A stretch of DNA of 64,000 nucleotides from Sipunculus nudus (GCA_026874595.1 CM049314.1:26053729-26117728); one strand, 5' to 3'. Counted from the first letter of the stretch, positions 11,690-22,112 are shown. Notes: a model not told the origin generated them from the letters alone. Program-made: numbers and translations.

Positions 11690-12110
11690 GGTTAGTCATA
11701 TATTCGTATTTCTGCTGATTTGACCTTGCAGATGAAAGTCACGCTCACCGGTCTTCAAACATCTCCCAGAATTAGGGATGAAGATTTCACAAGTCAAATT
11801 CAGGAAAACCTATTGATTTGTATTATAGTTATAGTGTTCACAAGTAATTTCTATTCCGGCAGATTTTACTTTGGCGATGGTCAACGTCACCAGTTTTCAG
11901 AATATGCAGTGCTTCAGAAGTTACCACATTCACAAGAAATCGTATAAACACTGAACATTAAATCAGCTGATTTGACCTTGAAGATCCATGTCAAGGTCAA
12001 AGAATGCGGTTAAAAATTTGTGTTTCAAATTTGAGAAAATAATTATGCAATTCTTCAAAAGATTGGGGTTTACAAAATAAATATATTTCAGCATATTTGA
12101 CCTTGGTTTA
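11690..12110. repeat. Degenerate dispersed repeat with AAGGTCA words
   Basis: Two words of the form GCTGATTTGACCTTG.AGATG (near 11713 and 11967) are followed by AAAGTCAC or ATGTCAAGGTCA, then TTTCA- and TTCACAAG-rich sequence. A third relative at 12820-12950 shares GGTCACCGG, a CTCCCCAGA-like word and TTCACAAGAAA. These look like copies of one dispersed element. The AAGGTCA half-sites are nuclear-receptor-like but probably belong to the repeat. Confidence 0.55.
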
Positions 12111-12699
12111 AACATATTTATTTCATTTGGATTGTGCAAGTAGCGCTGAAGCGCTAATATAAGTACTCTCCAAACATACAAGCAGGAGATATAATATATA
12201 AATGTCAAACAATTAAACAGAATTGTGCATATAACATAAAACCGTTATAACAGTATATCAATGAATGTCTTAATGATATGCAAATATATATAATATAATA
12301 TGCATTCAATATCAATAGGTGGGGATATCAAAACCGAGAAAATCTGTTATCGATCATGCGTAATACGATGTATCCATCATATTTATAGAAGGATAAGATA
12401 TGAACAATCAGCAAAGTCTTATTAATACATCTGTGATACAAGAACAAAGTTCAGTGATTAGAGGTATTAACTTGGTAGACGAGTAGAATAAATATAGATA
12501 ATATAGATTATATATCACAGTTACATTACATTTCATTTTCAGCAAAAAAAAGTCCTCATGATTTAAGATAGGTGAATACATGATCAAGTATACATTGAAT
12601 GACTATTAAACTGAGATCTGATGACCCATGTTATAAGATAGACTTTAATTTATCGGTTTGTCGTCGGCCTGGATTTGAATGAAAGAAGCTATTATATTA

Positions 12700-12795
12700 G
12701 GGATTATATTTTGTTATTGCTCCAGGAGCAGTTGTCGTGCGAGTCCGCAGTATGGACACATTAAGAAGAAGTGATCAAATGATTCAACCATTCCA
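12700..12795 (-). pseudogene. LINE reverse transcriptase C-terminal relic (Cys/His motif)
   Basis: Read on the minus strand, this codes for C-P-H-C-G-M-V-E-S-F-D-H-F-F-L-M-C-P-Y-C followed by A-R-Q-L-L. That is the CxxC...H....C motif with a trailing aromatic and Arg found at the C-terminus of many non-LTR retrotransposon reverse transcriptases. The frame stops shortly after and no RT core was found next to it, so it is a small fragment. Confidence 0.5.
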
Positions 12796-12819
12796 CAGTG
12801 TGGACATTGATTAATTTAA

Positions 12820-12950
12820 ATGGCGAAGGTCAAGGTCACCGGATCCAAACTCTCCCCAGATGATGGTAAAAACAATTTAAATTTCAAATTTCATGAAAAA
12901 AAAATGCTGAGTGACTCAAAAGTTATCGCGTTCACAAGAAATGACACATG
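12820..12950. repeat. Further copy of the AAGGTCA-containing repeat
   Basis: Shares AAGGTCAAGGTCACCGG, CTCCCCAGATGATGG and GCGTTCACAAGAAATGAC with the 11.7 kb region in the same order, with indels. The 104-codon frame over it reads through repeat sequence and is not supported as a gene. Confidence 0.5.
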
Positions 12951-13167
12951 TGACGACAACGACAGACAAAAACAATATGTCTCCCCACGGGAGGAAAGCC
13001 ATAACAAGAAGTGTTTTAAAATGGTGCAATATACGAATAAAAAATTGGCCTTCCCACTCGATAAGTGTCTTTTACAAAAAGAAATCCCTATCGGAGAAAT
13101 CCCAATTGCATCATGTTTATTAGTATGTGGGTAAATTAACATGATAATGCATGATATATTTGATGTT

Positions 13168-13168
<1 letters not shown>

Positions 13169-13204
<36 letters not shown>

Positions 13205-13210
13205 ATATAT
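13169..13210. repeat. (AT)n(GT)n microsatellite
   Basis: (TA)n at 13169-13184, (GT)n at 13185-13204, then ATATAT abutting the LTR start. Confidence 0.9.
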
Positions 13211-13444
13211 TGTTACATGTATCTGTTATTATGCGCAGGATTTTGCGTGGCATTCTGATTCGTGTTAGGCTTAAGCACTGGGCGTTGCTATGGGAACCGT
13301 TCATGCTAAACTCTGGCTTGCAGAGACACAGTGCTCGTGGTAGTCTAGAAATTTCGGGTCCGTTCATGCGCTATGGGCGCGTGTGTGTTGTTGTGTTTGG
13401 AATGTTCGTGAAAATGTTAGTTTCTGGGCTTCGGGTGAAATAGC

Positions 13445-13453
13445 TATAAATAG
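13445..13453 (+). promoter_or_regulatory. TATA box within the LTR
   Basis: TATAAATAG, followed about 30 bases on by purine-rich sequence, at a position expected for an LTR U3-R junction. Confidence 0.5.
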
Positions 13454-13619
13454 CGCCTGTGTTTAGAGCTGGCAGAGAGAAAAATACCAGCGGACACGGA
13501 AGAGTGCGGCTCTCTCGTCAGTGTTTTTGGGCCTATTTCCGATAATTGCGGAACTTACTTATCATCTATGGACTTTTTACAGACTTTATATACAAATTGT
13601 CTTCAGTTTGCCTTTGGGA

Positions 13620-13710
13620 CTATTACCAGAACTCCACTTTCGGATTATAACAAATAATTTTTAGATTCAATCGGACTGTTCTCTGAGAAGATTTATTCGA
13701 ACTGTTTACG
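13620..13710. repeat. LTR-internal segment repeated at 14083-14170
   Basis: About 85 bases (landmarks GATTCAATCGGACTGTTCTC and CGAACTGTTTACGTGGAT) recur just beyond the LTR's right end, past the 14030-14080 (AT)n. The copies differ at about 15-20% of sites. Confidence 0.75.
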
Positions 13711-14025
13711 TGGATAAGTAGTGTTAACAGAATCTTGTTGAGCTGTGACAGTGGTGGTATCCAGAAATCAAAGCCTAGGATCTAGACTCTGATACTGTAC
13801 ATTTTAATTATTGTTATACTGTGTAATTGTATTGTTTTAATGTATTGTAATGTTAGGGTTGTTCTAAGAAAAAAATATAATTATTCGTTAACAAAAACTA
13901 CTGACTTCTTTATTCATTCCCCTAGACATTTCAAGCTGCCTAGTGTTGCGGAATCAGATTTTGTTTTCATCGTAGCAATATTTATGCTCGTAACGATTAC
14001 GTTATCTGTTATTATTAGGTTCCGT

Positions 14026-14029
<4 letters not shown>

Positions 14030-14080
<51 letters not shown>
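14030..14080. repeat. (AT)n microsatellite
   Basis: About 51 bases of uninterrupted AT dinucleotides between the LTR end and the repeated segment. Confidence 0.95.
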
Positions 14081-14082
<2 letters not shown>

Positions 14083-14083
<1 letters not shown>

Positions 14084-14170
14084 CACTTTTGGATTACAAC
14101 AGATTGTTTTCGAGATTCAATGGGACTGTTCTCTGGGAAGAATTTTCGAACTGTTTACGTGGATTACAAA
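14083..14170. repeat. Copy of the LTR-internal segment
   Basis: Diverged copy of 13620-13710 in the same orientation; landmark GGGACTGTTCTCTGGGAAGA. Suggests a second, truncated LTR or a local duplication. Confidence 0.75.
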
Positions 14171-14179
14171 AAGAGCATG

Positions 14180-14765
14180 AGCGTGATAGATAACTATTTC
14201 TTTCCACGTTCCCCTTCTTTCTTTTAGATTGTGTTTATAGCGAAATTTAAATGGTTATTTTAGGCATTTGGACATCATAACTAAAAATAATACAAATAAA
14301 ACAAGAGCATAAGAGTAAATGTACTTTTTCATGATAAAAAAAATTACACCTGTTGATTCAGCTGAGCGGGGTGGTGGTATAGTGCTTATTTGGATCCATC
14401 CATGGCTTCTAGAAAGAAATTAGGGGAATATGTTTTCAGTCTACGTGTTAGAACCTATCACCTGTAATTTTACAATAATACCTGAAAACAGTCAGCAAAA
14501 ACAAAATGCTGCCCCTCAGAATTCAGTGTCGCCACTAACGAAAGTTGGGCGAATTCTAGCGTTCACCATATCCTCTTCCGCTGGCTCAGCGGTTGCAGCG
14601 GTATCGACCCCCGGCGTCTGTTTGGGAGACTTTGTTTCCAAAGAAAACGACTCGAGGTGTCACCTAACGGCAGCCTGCAACCCAGACGTGATTTCTGTGC
14701 GATATTTGCAATATTCGATGGTGATTAATGTATATTGTTACGTTAACATTCTGCTCAGGGCAAAT
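14180..14765. other. Stretch without recognised gene
   Basis: A 117-codon frame at 14430-14783 (+) is open but has no recognisable family; its 3' part overlaps the SINE-like relic, so it is not supported as a gene. Confidence 0.35.
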
Positions 14766-14769
14766 ATTG

Positions 14770-14862
14770 GACCGATCCCTTGATCTGAACCCATGTAGGT
14801 GGCCCACATGTCCGGCATTTGAACCGCTTCGTTAGAAAAACGAGACAATTCAGTCCGATATT
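14770..14862 (-). mobile_element. tRNA-derived SINE-like relic
   Basis: On the minus strand, TAACGAAGCGGTTCAAA (A-box-like, complement of 14818-14834) is followed by CCGGACATGTGGGCCACC and GGGTTCAGATC (B-box-like, complement of 14782-14792). The same order occurs on the plus strand at 56205-56292. The arrangement is that of a tRNA-related SINE head; it does not fold as a functional tRNA by inspection. Confidence 0.5.
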
Positions 14863-14884
14863 ATTTGCGGTACAATATATAATC

Positions 14885-14898
14885 GGGGGGGGGGGGGG
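14885..14898. repeat. Poly-G tract
   Basis: Fourteen consecutive G, followed by further G-runs to about 14914; potential G-quadruplex. Confidence 0.85.
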
Positions 14899-15523
14899 AA
14901 TGGGAGGGGGTGGGCAGCTGATTGGATAAAGGCGTGTGACGTCATCAAGGTAGAGCCTACTTCATTTGTCATCTAGGTTACTTTGCATTAAGCAGGCCAG
15001 CTTGATGACTTATAAATACGGTCTAACTTCTAGTTCCTCGACCCTTGTTCAGCCGCCAACCTCGCCTTCCGCCAACAAATGACAGAGTCCCGATTTCCTT
15101 ACTATTTATTTACCTCGTTCATTTACTAGCCTCGCAATCCGCCATTTGCCAGGTGCTTTTTTACCAAAATGTGCCACATTCCCTTGATCATACGCCAAAT
15201 TCCTGATTCCAGCTAAAGACACGCCGGAAATATTTCGTCAAGCCGGGTCGTTATCGCTTGGGCTCAGCTGACCTGTCCACGTCTGTGTTTACAACATGTC
15301 ACGCCTAATTGTGTATGGATCAAATACCCGGTGCCACTTATTAATTAATGACTTATAACACCCTTGAGTTGCTTCAGGGACAGCTGTCATCAGCTGAGTG
15401 ACCGGTTCTGATTTCACACCTGAAGCAAACCAGACGAGTAGTCTGGAGCAATAAACAGGGGTACGAGGTCTAGCGGCAGATACATGTCCTGTACTAACAA
15501 CAGCGATTCGGGGGGAGGGGGTT

Positions 15524-15565
15524 GTTCTTAGTGACGCAGTTCGCTGGACGAAGCGTGCCTGGGAT
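15524..15565 (+). pseudogene. Tigger-like transposase relic, left piece
   Basis: In the frame GTT-GTT-CTT-AGT the DNA codes for S-D-A-V-R-W-T-K-R-A-W-D. This resembles the D-A-I-x-W-x-x-x-A-W-D stretch before the T-I-x-N-C-F-R-K-A-G-F block of Tigger/pogo proteins. It stops being similar exactly where the inverted-repeat insertion begins. Upstream is a G-rich tract with no recognisable continuation. Confidence 0.5.
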
Positions 15566-15945
15566 AAGTCTCTCCAACAGATGCCAGGTGCCGCTACCGC
15601 TCTGCACCATTACGTCTATTATTGGACGCCATTTTTTCTTAGGAACGGAAGTGTTGTTTGGCATGCGCAAGGAATCCCCCTACTATTCGACCCTTGCAAT
15701 AGACAAGCAAAAGTGGATTATTTTTGCCATAAAAACAAACAATATTGTTTACTTGTCTTTATTGGGGTCTGCCGGGTCTGTGCAAGGGTGACATCCATTC
15801 TGATTCACCTCCAGATGCTAGGGGAGTTTCCTTGCGCATGCCCAACGGCTCTTCCGTTTTTCAAGATTCTTGAAAAAAAAGGCGTCCAATAACAGACGCA
15901 CTTGTGCAGAGCGGTAGTGGCACCTGGCGTCTGTTGGAAAGACTA
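15566..15945. mobile_element. Long-TIR non-autonomous element (MULE-like) nested in Tigger relic
   Basis: Arms of about 110-120 bp are inverted: the left starts AAGTCTCTCCAACAGATGCC, and the right, read inward, starts TAGTCTTTCCAACAGACGCC. They continue together through GGTGCCGCTACCGCTCTGCA, ATTGGACGCC and GCATGCGCAAGGAA. The centre (about 15683-15814) is unique and codes for nothing recognisable. It is flanked by GCCTGGGAT (15557-15565) and GCCTTTGAT (15946-15954), 7 of 9 matching, as expected for the 9 bp target duplication of Mutator-like elements. An ordinary foldback is the alternative. Confidence 0.6.
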
Positions 15946-16296
15946 GCCTTTGATTTTGTCAGCAGCGCCACCATCGTCAAAAGTTGGAAACACACAGGAT
16001 TAATACCAAGGGGTGACCAGCTATATGAAACATATCGGCACGACGGTACAGAAGCAAACAGTATCCGTCCGCTTCTACAACGAGTGACAGATTTCCTTGG
16101 GATTGACCACAGTGCACGCTTGTCTCATCATGAATTCGTCAATGCCGGTCAGAATATAGGAACAGCACAATCTTTGACCGATCCAGATATCGTGGAAACA
16201 GTGACAGACTATGATGATACAGCCCGTCCGACCTCTGAACGTGAGGAAATAGTTCCCCGATTCCGCACACATCCGCCGATATCCATCAGGCCATGA
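15946..16296 (+). pseudogene. Tigger/CENP-B-like transposase C-terminal relic
   Basis: The frame, open from inside the insertion, codes from 15946 for A-F-D-F-V-S-S-A-T-I-V-K-S-W-K-H-T-G-L-I, then an acidic tail with repeated D-P-D/E-T-V segments, ending at TGA near 16296. The S-x-x-T-I-x-x-x-W-x-x-T-G-L block is the conserved end of the Tigger/pogo (DDE_1) catalytic region. The DDE residues themselves lie upstream and are missing. The nominal ATG at 15904 is inside the inserted element and is not a real start. A domesticated fragment cannot be excluded, but the structure fits a pseudogene. Confidence 0.6.
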
Positions 16297-16739
16297 AGAC
16301 CGTCTTATGATATTTCAAGAGCTCTAACTTCAGCGAATAGTCCGGTATTAACGCATTTTACAGAATTGACCAAAAGCTGGCAAAGCTGGCAAATAATGTT
16401 CCATTACGGAATTTCTAGGGGAACACTCGGATGAAAGTGAAACGACACCAGGAGAATTTTAAATTTTGAAGGGCTATATTATACATGTTTATCACTGTAA
16501 ATAAATTGTACACACTGTTTTTTTCTGTAGTTATTTATAATTTTTTCTTTTTATGTGAATGCATTTATATGAATGTATAAATTGTTTTTTTAATATAGTT
16601 AAAGACGATCCTATAAAATGCATGGCAAGATTTGAGCTACATTGCCCATCAAATTTGGACCCCTCGATCAACCGCCACCCTCGCTTACTGCCAAAAATTC
16701 CTTCACTCCCAAGGTTGGCGAATGAAAGAGGTTAGACTG

Positions 16740-17652
16740 TAATATGCGTTATTTTCGTGTGGGTTTGTGTACAAATGACACTTTATTTATGCATGGTTCG
16801 TTGTAACATTATTGACAGTTTTGCTGATGCTAAATCGTCGTCACGCAACTTCTTTGTAGCTTCTCCTCGGAAATGTCGGTATGTGTGCATAAAATGTAGG
16901 GAGTGATGCATGTGTGTCCTAATGAGTGTCATTTTTCATTTTTCAAAAAGAAATCCTTAAAAAATTAATTCAAATTTTCGCAAAAGTGTATCGCGCGCCA
17001 TCTATCAGACATTTCGCTGAATTACACTACGGGATGAATTCCATCCATTAAAAGCCTCCGATGTACACCACAAAAGTCGCGGGGAACTGTTATCACATCT
17101 CAGGGACCTGTCCCGACAGAAACAATTTGTTGCAGAAACTTTCCGAAAACTTAGACAACAATGGTTCAATCTTTGGTAGTTTTATGTTAGGGATTACGAG
17201 TATTTTATTTACTATTCTTATAAGTCACAAATGGCGCCGGGCCGAAATTTGTTTTAATTAAGCAACAAAGCATGAAATTTTAAAGTATGTGATAGATAGG
17301 AGTCATTACCGCATGACCTCTCCGCATGATAGATGCAACTTGTGTTTGGCCGAGAAACGGCAAACTTAAGCTCAAATTAAGAATTTACGGAACAAACGTT
17401 CCAAAATTGTATGCACACAACCGAGGGAAAAAGAAATGATAAAAGTCGATATCGTAGAAGTTGAATTTCAGTGGCCTGATGAACAATTGAGGCAAAACCG
17501 TTGTTAGATTCACAGACCTATAATATATTTATATTTATATAAATTTATAAGAATACTTAGGCCATGCACATTTAAGAATACATCTAAATATACCTATTCA
17601 GTGATTTAAAAGCATATTTTCTCTCTCCCTCTCGTTATATATAAATAAATTA

Positions 17653-17655
<3 letters not shown>
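16740..17655. other. Stretch without firm gene
   Basis: A 66-codon frame at 17061-17261 (+) has an acidic/polar N-terminus and a hydrophobic stretch (F-M-L-G-I-T-S-I-L-F-T-I-L-I) near its end, as in a small membrane protein, but there is no family match or transcript evidence. A 12 bp word GCGCGCCATCTA near 16994 is of interest only as a CTCF-like half. Nothing else was seen. Confidence 0.3.

Positions 17656-17656
<1 letters not shown>

Positions 17657-17692
<36 letters not shown>
17657..17692. repeat. (AT)n microsatellite
   Basis: About 36 bases of AT dinucleotides. Confidence 0.9.
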
Positions 17693-17694
<2 letters not shown>

Positions 17695-18051
17695 CGATCC
17701 AAATTTATAACAATGATCCGAAGTATGTGTTTTACTGGGTTTTTTTTTATTCCTAGCAAAAAGCTAGTGAAATGCGACCAACAGATTGGGTCGCTGGGAT
17801 ACTGATTTATCAGGGCACGTGTCGGATCTCGAGGAGGAATATCACCAGGTAAATTGTTCGCTTTGAACTTTGAAGCATTTACAAAAGATAAGCCAAGTCA
17901 ACAGGGTTCAAGAGATGGAGAACAAAACGTATACTGAAACGCCAAAATATACTACAGTGCCATCTGTTGGCCACTTTCCGTACTTTATCTCTGCCATCGA
18001 GTGCGATATTATTTTAGCCGCTTTTCACATACAAGTATATAAACCATCTAC

Positions 18052-18090
<39 letters not shown>
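18052..18090. repeat. (AC)n(AT)n microsatellite
   Basis: (CA)n at 18052-18073 then (TA)n to 18090. Confidence 0.95.
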
Positions 18091-18723
18091 GCTGAAATTC
18101 ATGGGATATTCGTGGTTTTTCTTACCAATTTCGCCAAACGCTGACGTTCCACCCACGATGTGCAAGCTTATTTTATGTCTGTCTCGGTGCCTGAAGGACT
18201 ATGTGTAACAGTGTGTAATAATACATCCACAAAGTAACATTATTAAAGACTAATTTCGTGGGTCAGTAGTATAATGTTTCGTTTATATTATGGCATATCA
18301 GTATACGATGGAAATGATATGTCAGTTTAAATATTCATCTTCATCCGAATAAGACTTGACCTAGTTGAACTGTGAATGCTAAGAATTAGTATTGTTATGT
18401 TTTTAATCATTTGAATTCATTAATATATCTGGAATGTTTGGGGGGGGGGGTTAATGATTGTTTTCATCACTTGCTATAGGTTGGTGATTTCTTGTGTTAC
18501 CTTAGAACCACACCAGGTGTCACAGATGTCGAAAGTTGTACGATTTGTTGCGGTTACCAAAGCAAAACTTGTAAATACTTGCAGATTTTGTTAAATGTTT
18601 ACTCCGATTTGAATATTTAATACATTATGTCACCTATAGGGGGCGACAGAAGAGACTTGCTACGGGTCTCCTGTCAGAATCAGCATGGCTGATGCCTTGG
18701 AGAAATTTGTGTGATGTGTTGTT

Positions 18724-18725
<2 letters not shown>

Positions 18726-18773
<48 letters not shown>
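18726..18773. repeat. (AT)n microsatellite
   Basis: About 48 bases of AT dinucleotides; the flanking reading frames on both strands that cross it are artefacts. Confidence 0.95.
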
Positions 18774-18774
<1 letters not shown>

Positions 18775-18775
<1 letters not shown>

Positions 18776-20035
18776 TTGACCTTTCTAAATGGAACGAAAA
18801 GGAACATTTTGAGGTACACTTTAAAGAAACTACGGGGATTCTCATCTAAGAACTGCCCAGCGGTTGTAATTACAAACATGCCCAATCTATGATTAGTACC
18901 TGCAAGATGGTGACATATTGACAGATTGCGCACATAAAAGTCCACGGTTTGTCATGCATTTAACGTTATCTGTGCCAAAAACATAACTGTTTTATAGCTC
19001 CTGCTTGCCCGTGTGTAGGCCTAAGGGACATAAAACATTATATAATACTGCATACGATGACAGGAAAAACAAAATGTTGCCAAGTTTTGGTAAAAATATT
19101 TAGAAAACTAGAAATATGCATTCTAGGTAATGGAAGCCTCCGCCATGTGAAAGTTCCCTATTGTGGTATGCTCCTAAAAAGTGTACGAATTCACGTATTC
19201 GGCCCATATTCCCAGGTTAATTCTTGCATGAGTGACTCTACATTAGTTAATATTCCTTGATATCGTTCCTGTATCCGGATTATATGCAGGATACACACCA
19301 AGTCTAATGGATCCCGTTTATGACTGCTTGAGTTATGTAATGAACAAACACAACGGAACACACATGTATACTAAGAGGGATGAACGCATTCCTTCCTGGC
19401 GGAAGCAATAAATGAGTGTGCAAAGCTGAGTGCTTCGCTTTCTTATAGATATGTGAACTGCATGATACATATCTCAGGGTCCATGCAGAACTAAACAAGT
19501 CACGGGATAAAGGGAAATAAATCACATGATTATCTGCAGACATTACTCCTTATATACTGTTTGCCAATGGAAGGAACTGTGAACATAAATTGCATCATTG
19601 GGTCAGAGGGCAAATGAGAGCAAGGTTTAAAGTATTAAAAGGTTGTGATGCAACTTTAAACAAAATATGTGAATGGGGTTGACTGAGTTTACATACTGAC
19701 ACTTTTTGCCGCACAGTGTATATGATTGAACAAGGAAGATAAGACAAAAATAGTCTGGTATGTGCTTCATGATGCAGGTGAATCTGCTCATATACTGATT
19801 CACCATATATTGTTCTGCTATACATGTACTAGGCTGAAAGGTGCCGTGCTCCGTTAAAGAATAATCTTTGTATTAATAATAATTATAATAATAAACTTCA
19901 CATCACATATATTCATACATATTTATGACCTCTCTGGAAACATTTTGTTAAGCTATACATTAACGGTAATTGGGTGTCATATCAAATTCTGGGTGTTCAA
20001 CTCTTTAGCCAAATCAGTGCTCAATATATTGGAAA
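18775..20035. other. Stretch without recognised gene
   Basis: Several 60-80-codon frames (for example 19057-19260, 19304-19543) show no family resemblance and no splice context. No repeats were recognised. Confidence 0.4.
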
Positions 20036-20039
<4 letters not shown>

Positions 20040-20081
<42 letters not shown>

Positions 20082-20092
20082 GAGAGAGAGAA
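20040..20092. repeat. (GA)n microsatellite
   Basis: About 53 bases of GA dinucleotides with three A interruptions. Confidence 0.95.
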
Positions 20093-20381
20093 CAAAGCAT
20101 AAAGCTATTAGAACGATGGTTAGGCTGACCTTGTCCAGTGTTCAAGAACTAAATTGGATGTTTAAAATGTTTTGCTTTTTTTAAAAGTTTTTTCTCATGT
20201 TTTGTTTTCCAACATGTGTTTTTTTTTCTGCGGAGGTCGCTATAGTAAGAAATTGAAGAATTATTCTAAGCCGATGCGTCATTCTTTTAGCTTTACTGAT
20301 TATCTGTTGCTGCATTCATTTAAATGAGATAGGTGATCGGGATAGGATGACAGTTTTTGCAATGAATATAATTGATATATT

Positions 20382-20387
20382 TATACA

Positions 20388-20455
<68 letters not shown>

Positions 20456-20462
20456 GATGTAG
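20382..20462. repeat. AT-rich palindrome (cruciform-prone)
   Basis: TACATCTGTATATATA at the left and TATATATACAGATGTA at the right are reverse complements around an (AT)n core, so the whole ~80 bp can extrude as a cruciform. Confidence 0.85.
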
Positions 20463-20514
20463 AAAAGTCATGCTGGTTCATTATATCTAAATGGAAATGG
20501 TATACACAGAAAAG

Positions 20515-20612
20515 TCGCTTCACTGACGGTAGGAATCGAACCAACAATCTTCCGATTTCCGGTCGGGTGCCAGACTACCTCCCCCTGTGTGTAGGTAATC
20601 TGGCACCCGTGG
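20515..20612 (-). mobile_element. tRNA-SINE-like relic with terminal hairpin
   Basis: The complement of 20532-20542 reads GGTTCGATTCC, a pol III B box. Upstream of it on the minus strand is GGTAGTCTGGCACCCG, and 20564-20580 forms a hairpin with 20593-20609 (16 of 17 pairs, 12-base loop). A tRNA-derived SINE head is the simplest reading; A-box assignment is uncertain. Confidence 0.4.
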
Positions 20613-20639
20613 AGGGTTAAAATGATGTCCAACAAACAG

Positions 20640-21130
20640 TCCTTCATTTAATGGTTATCTGATTCAAACTGGATTGTCTTTATTTAAAAAAATTTACTGT
20701 CCCAATACATTATGCTGTTTCATAATAATGTGGCCATTGGTAAGTTTCACTTTGTGTTACAAAATGAGGTTGGCCTGGGATGTAGTTATTGACCTGAAAA
20801 AAAATCACCAACCTATATAATGTGAGATTTAAAGTTCAACTTCACTTTCTTACACGGATTTTTTTTTCTCCTTGTCGTGTCTTAATGTCAAACCCTGTTA
20901 TAGTAATCCTAATTTTATTGCAGTGCTCTACTCTATTTGTATATGAATCTTAAATCTATGTTGCAACACATTATATACTTAAGAAGTATATGAATATTTT
21001 TTAAACATTCCGCATCCTGGGAGTAAAGATTTACAAATTTTCTTATAAAAAGTGTAAAATCATGCTGTTATAAATAACTGCACTGTGACGCGTTAAAATA
21101 TCCCCACACAATATTGCCCATCAATACACT
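20640..21130. other. AT-rich stretch without recognised gene
   Basis: No protein similarity, repeat or RNA gene was seen. Confidence 0.45.
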
Positions 21131-21286
21131 TGGGTGCGATGACTGTTTTACTGTCCTGGTTCAGTGAGCGCTCATTGTAATTTGGCAAACCGGGGCCGAG
21201 CGCTCGGGTCAATAAGTTTATAGGCCACCAGTTCAGACGTGAAGGGGCACGCCTGTGTAAAAGGCTTAGCTAGCATGTCGAAGCTA

Positions 21287-21390
21287 ATGAATATTCATCG
21301 AGCTACCAAGCACTTTGCTTATTGAAAGTTTTTTGTAATTCATGCATCTCATGAAATGTCAGTAACTTTCAGTGGAGTCCATTATAAAGG
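21287..21390 (+). promoter_or_regulatory. Candidate promoter: POU-dimer-like palindrome plus TATA box
   Basis: ATGAATATTCAT at 21287-21298 is a perfect 12 bp palindrome of the POU-homodimer type. About 85 bases downstream is TATAAAGG (21383-21390), followed after about 25-30 bases by TCCATATTGCAGTTC, an initiator-like start. Just upstream are GAGCGCTC-type palindromes and an ATTTGGCAAA word. The block is less AT-rich than its surroundings. The position suggests a start of transcription to the right near 21410; it is unproven. Confidence 0.4.
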
Positions 21391-21411
21391 GGCTCAATTC
21401 CTGTGTCCATA

Positions 21412-21541
21412 TTGCAGTTCAACTGAAGCCGCTAACAAGGAGAGACCGCCAGCAGGACAGAAGCCGCAGATCTTAGAATGACGTCGAAAGGTTGGGGTTG
21501 AAGACCCGCAAGTTGTTCTCATTTGTCTCTTTCTTATAAAG
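21412..21541 (+). ncRNA. Candidate first exon (non-coding or 5' UTR)
   Basis: Lies directly downstream of the TATA box. Possible donors are AAAG|GTTGGG at 21490 and AAAG|GTAGTA at 21541, the latter nearer consensus. The only ATG in context (21478) gives a 7-codon frame ending at 21501, so no protein starts here. It would be the first exon of a long non-coding RNA or the 5' UTR of a gene beyond. No expression evidence is available. Confidence 0.25.
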
Positions 21542-22112
21542 GTAGTACTTAGACTTTTGACTTTTATGTCGCAGTATGAATACAGATTGTGAAAACTAAA
21601 AAACTCTTTTAAAGGAGGGTTCGTTCAAGGCTTCATTTAAAAATACTTAGCTCGAGAGTTCGAGAAGTAAGCGTATTTGTAATCCAAAGTGCACAGTAGC
21701 GTATAATTTTAGTGGTAAATTTTTTTCAAAGCCAAAGGCAGCTTAATTGTTTAGTGCACAGTTTTAGTCGGGACTGTCGGTCTCTCCATGTGTAAGTTAT
21801 AATTGAGGGAAATACGGGGTTTTCGCATATGTGATGTATCAGAAGGATTGTTAATAATGCCACCCCACTGTTAGGACATCACAGGTAACACTGCAAATGT
21901 TTTTTCGTTTGGTGCGTGCAGCGCTGATGATACATTACGTAATTAAGAAACTTAAATATTCGACTTTTAAGTGTGTAACGGGCATAAGCCCAGCGGTATT
22001 ATGTAAGGTTTCCTATAGGAACCTTTTTAGGCAGCAGACCCTCATGGCATGCGTGCCGGGGTATTTGAAATGACCATAAGAGTTATGAGTATTTTCTGTA
22101 TTTTTCTTACAG

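Larger units (their letters stand above)
13211..14029 (+). mobile_element. Probable solo LTR, ~819 bp
   Basis: The segment begins TGTTAC and ends GTAACA, a TG...CA pair with a 6 bp terminal inverted repeat as in LTRs. Its composition differs from the flanks, it has a TATA box at 13445-13453, and transcribed-type sequence follows. Both ends abut (AT)n: ATAT precedes and ATAT follows, which fits a 4 bp target duplication but cannot be told from the microsatellite. No primer-binding site, gag or pol lies next to it, hence solo. The superfamily is not determined. The open frame at 13141-13443 is non-coding LTR sequence. Confidence 0.6.
15019..16739 (+). mobile_element. Decayed Tigger/pogo-like DNA transposon, ~1.72 kb
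   Basis: The left end reads TA then CGGTCTAACTTCT (15019). The right end, read inward on the minus strand, is TA then CAGTCTAACCTCT (16739). Matching terminal words next to TA on both sides fit the TA target duplication of the Tc1/mariner-pogo group. Inside lies a relic of a Tigger-type transposase C-terminus (15524-15565, resuming at 15946), interrupted by a long-TIR insertion. The N-terminal two thirds of the transposase are missing, so the element cannot move itself. End matches were judged by eye. Confidence 0.55.

Noticed and set aside
12820-13134. 104-codon frame on the plus strand
   Set aside because: It covers a dispersed repeat copy, with competing frames on both strands.
13141-13443. 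100-codon frame overlapping the LTR start
   Set aside because: It begins in a microsatellite and lies in the U3-like region of the LTR; no family match.
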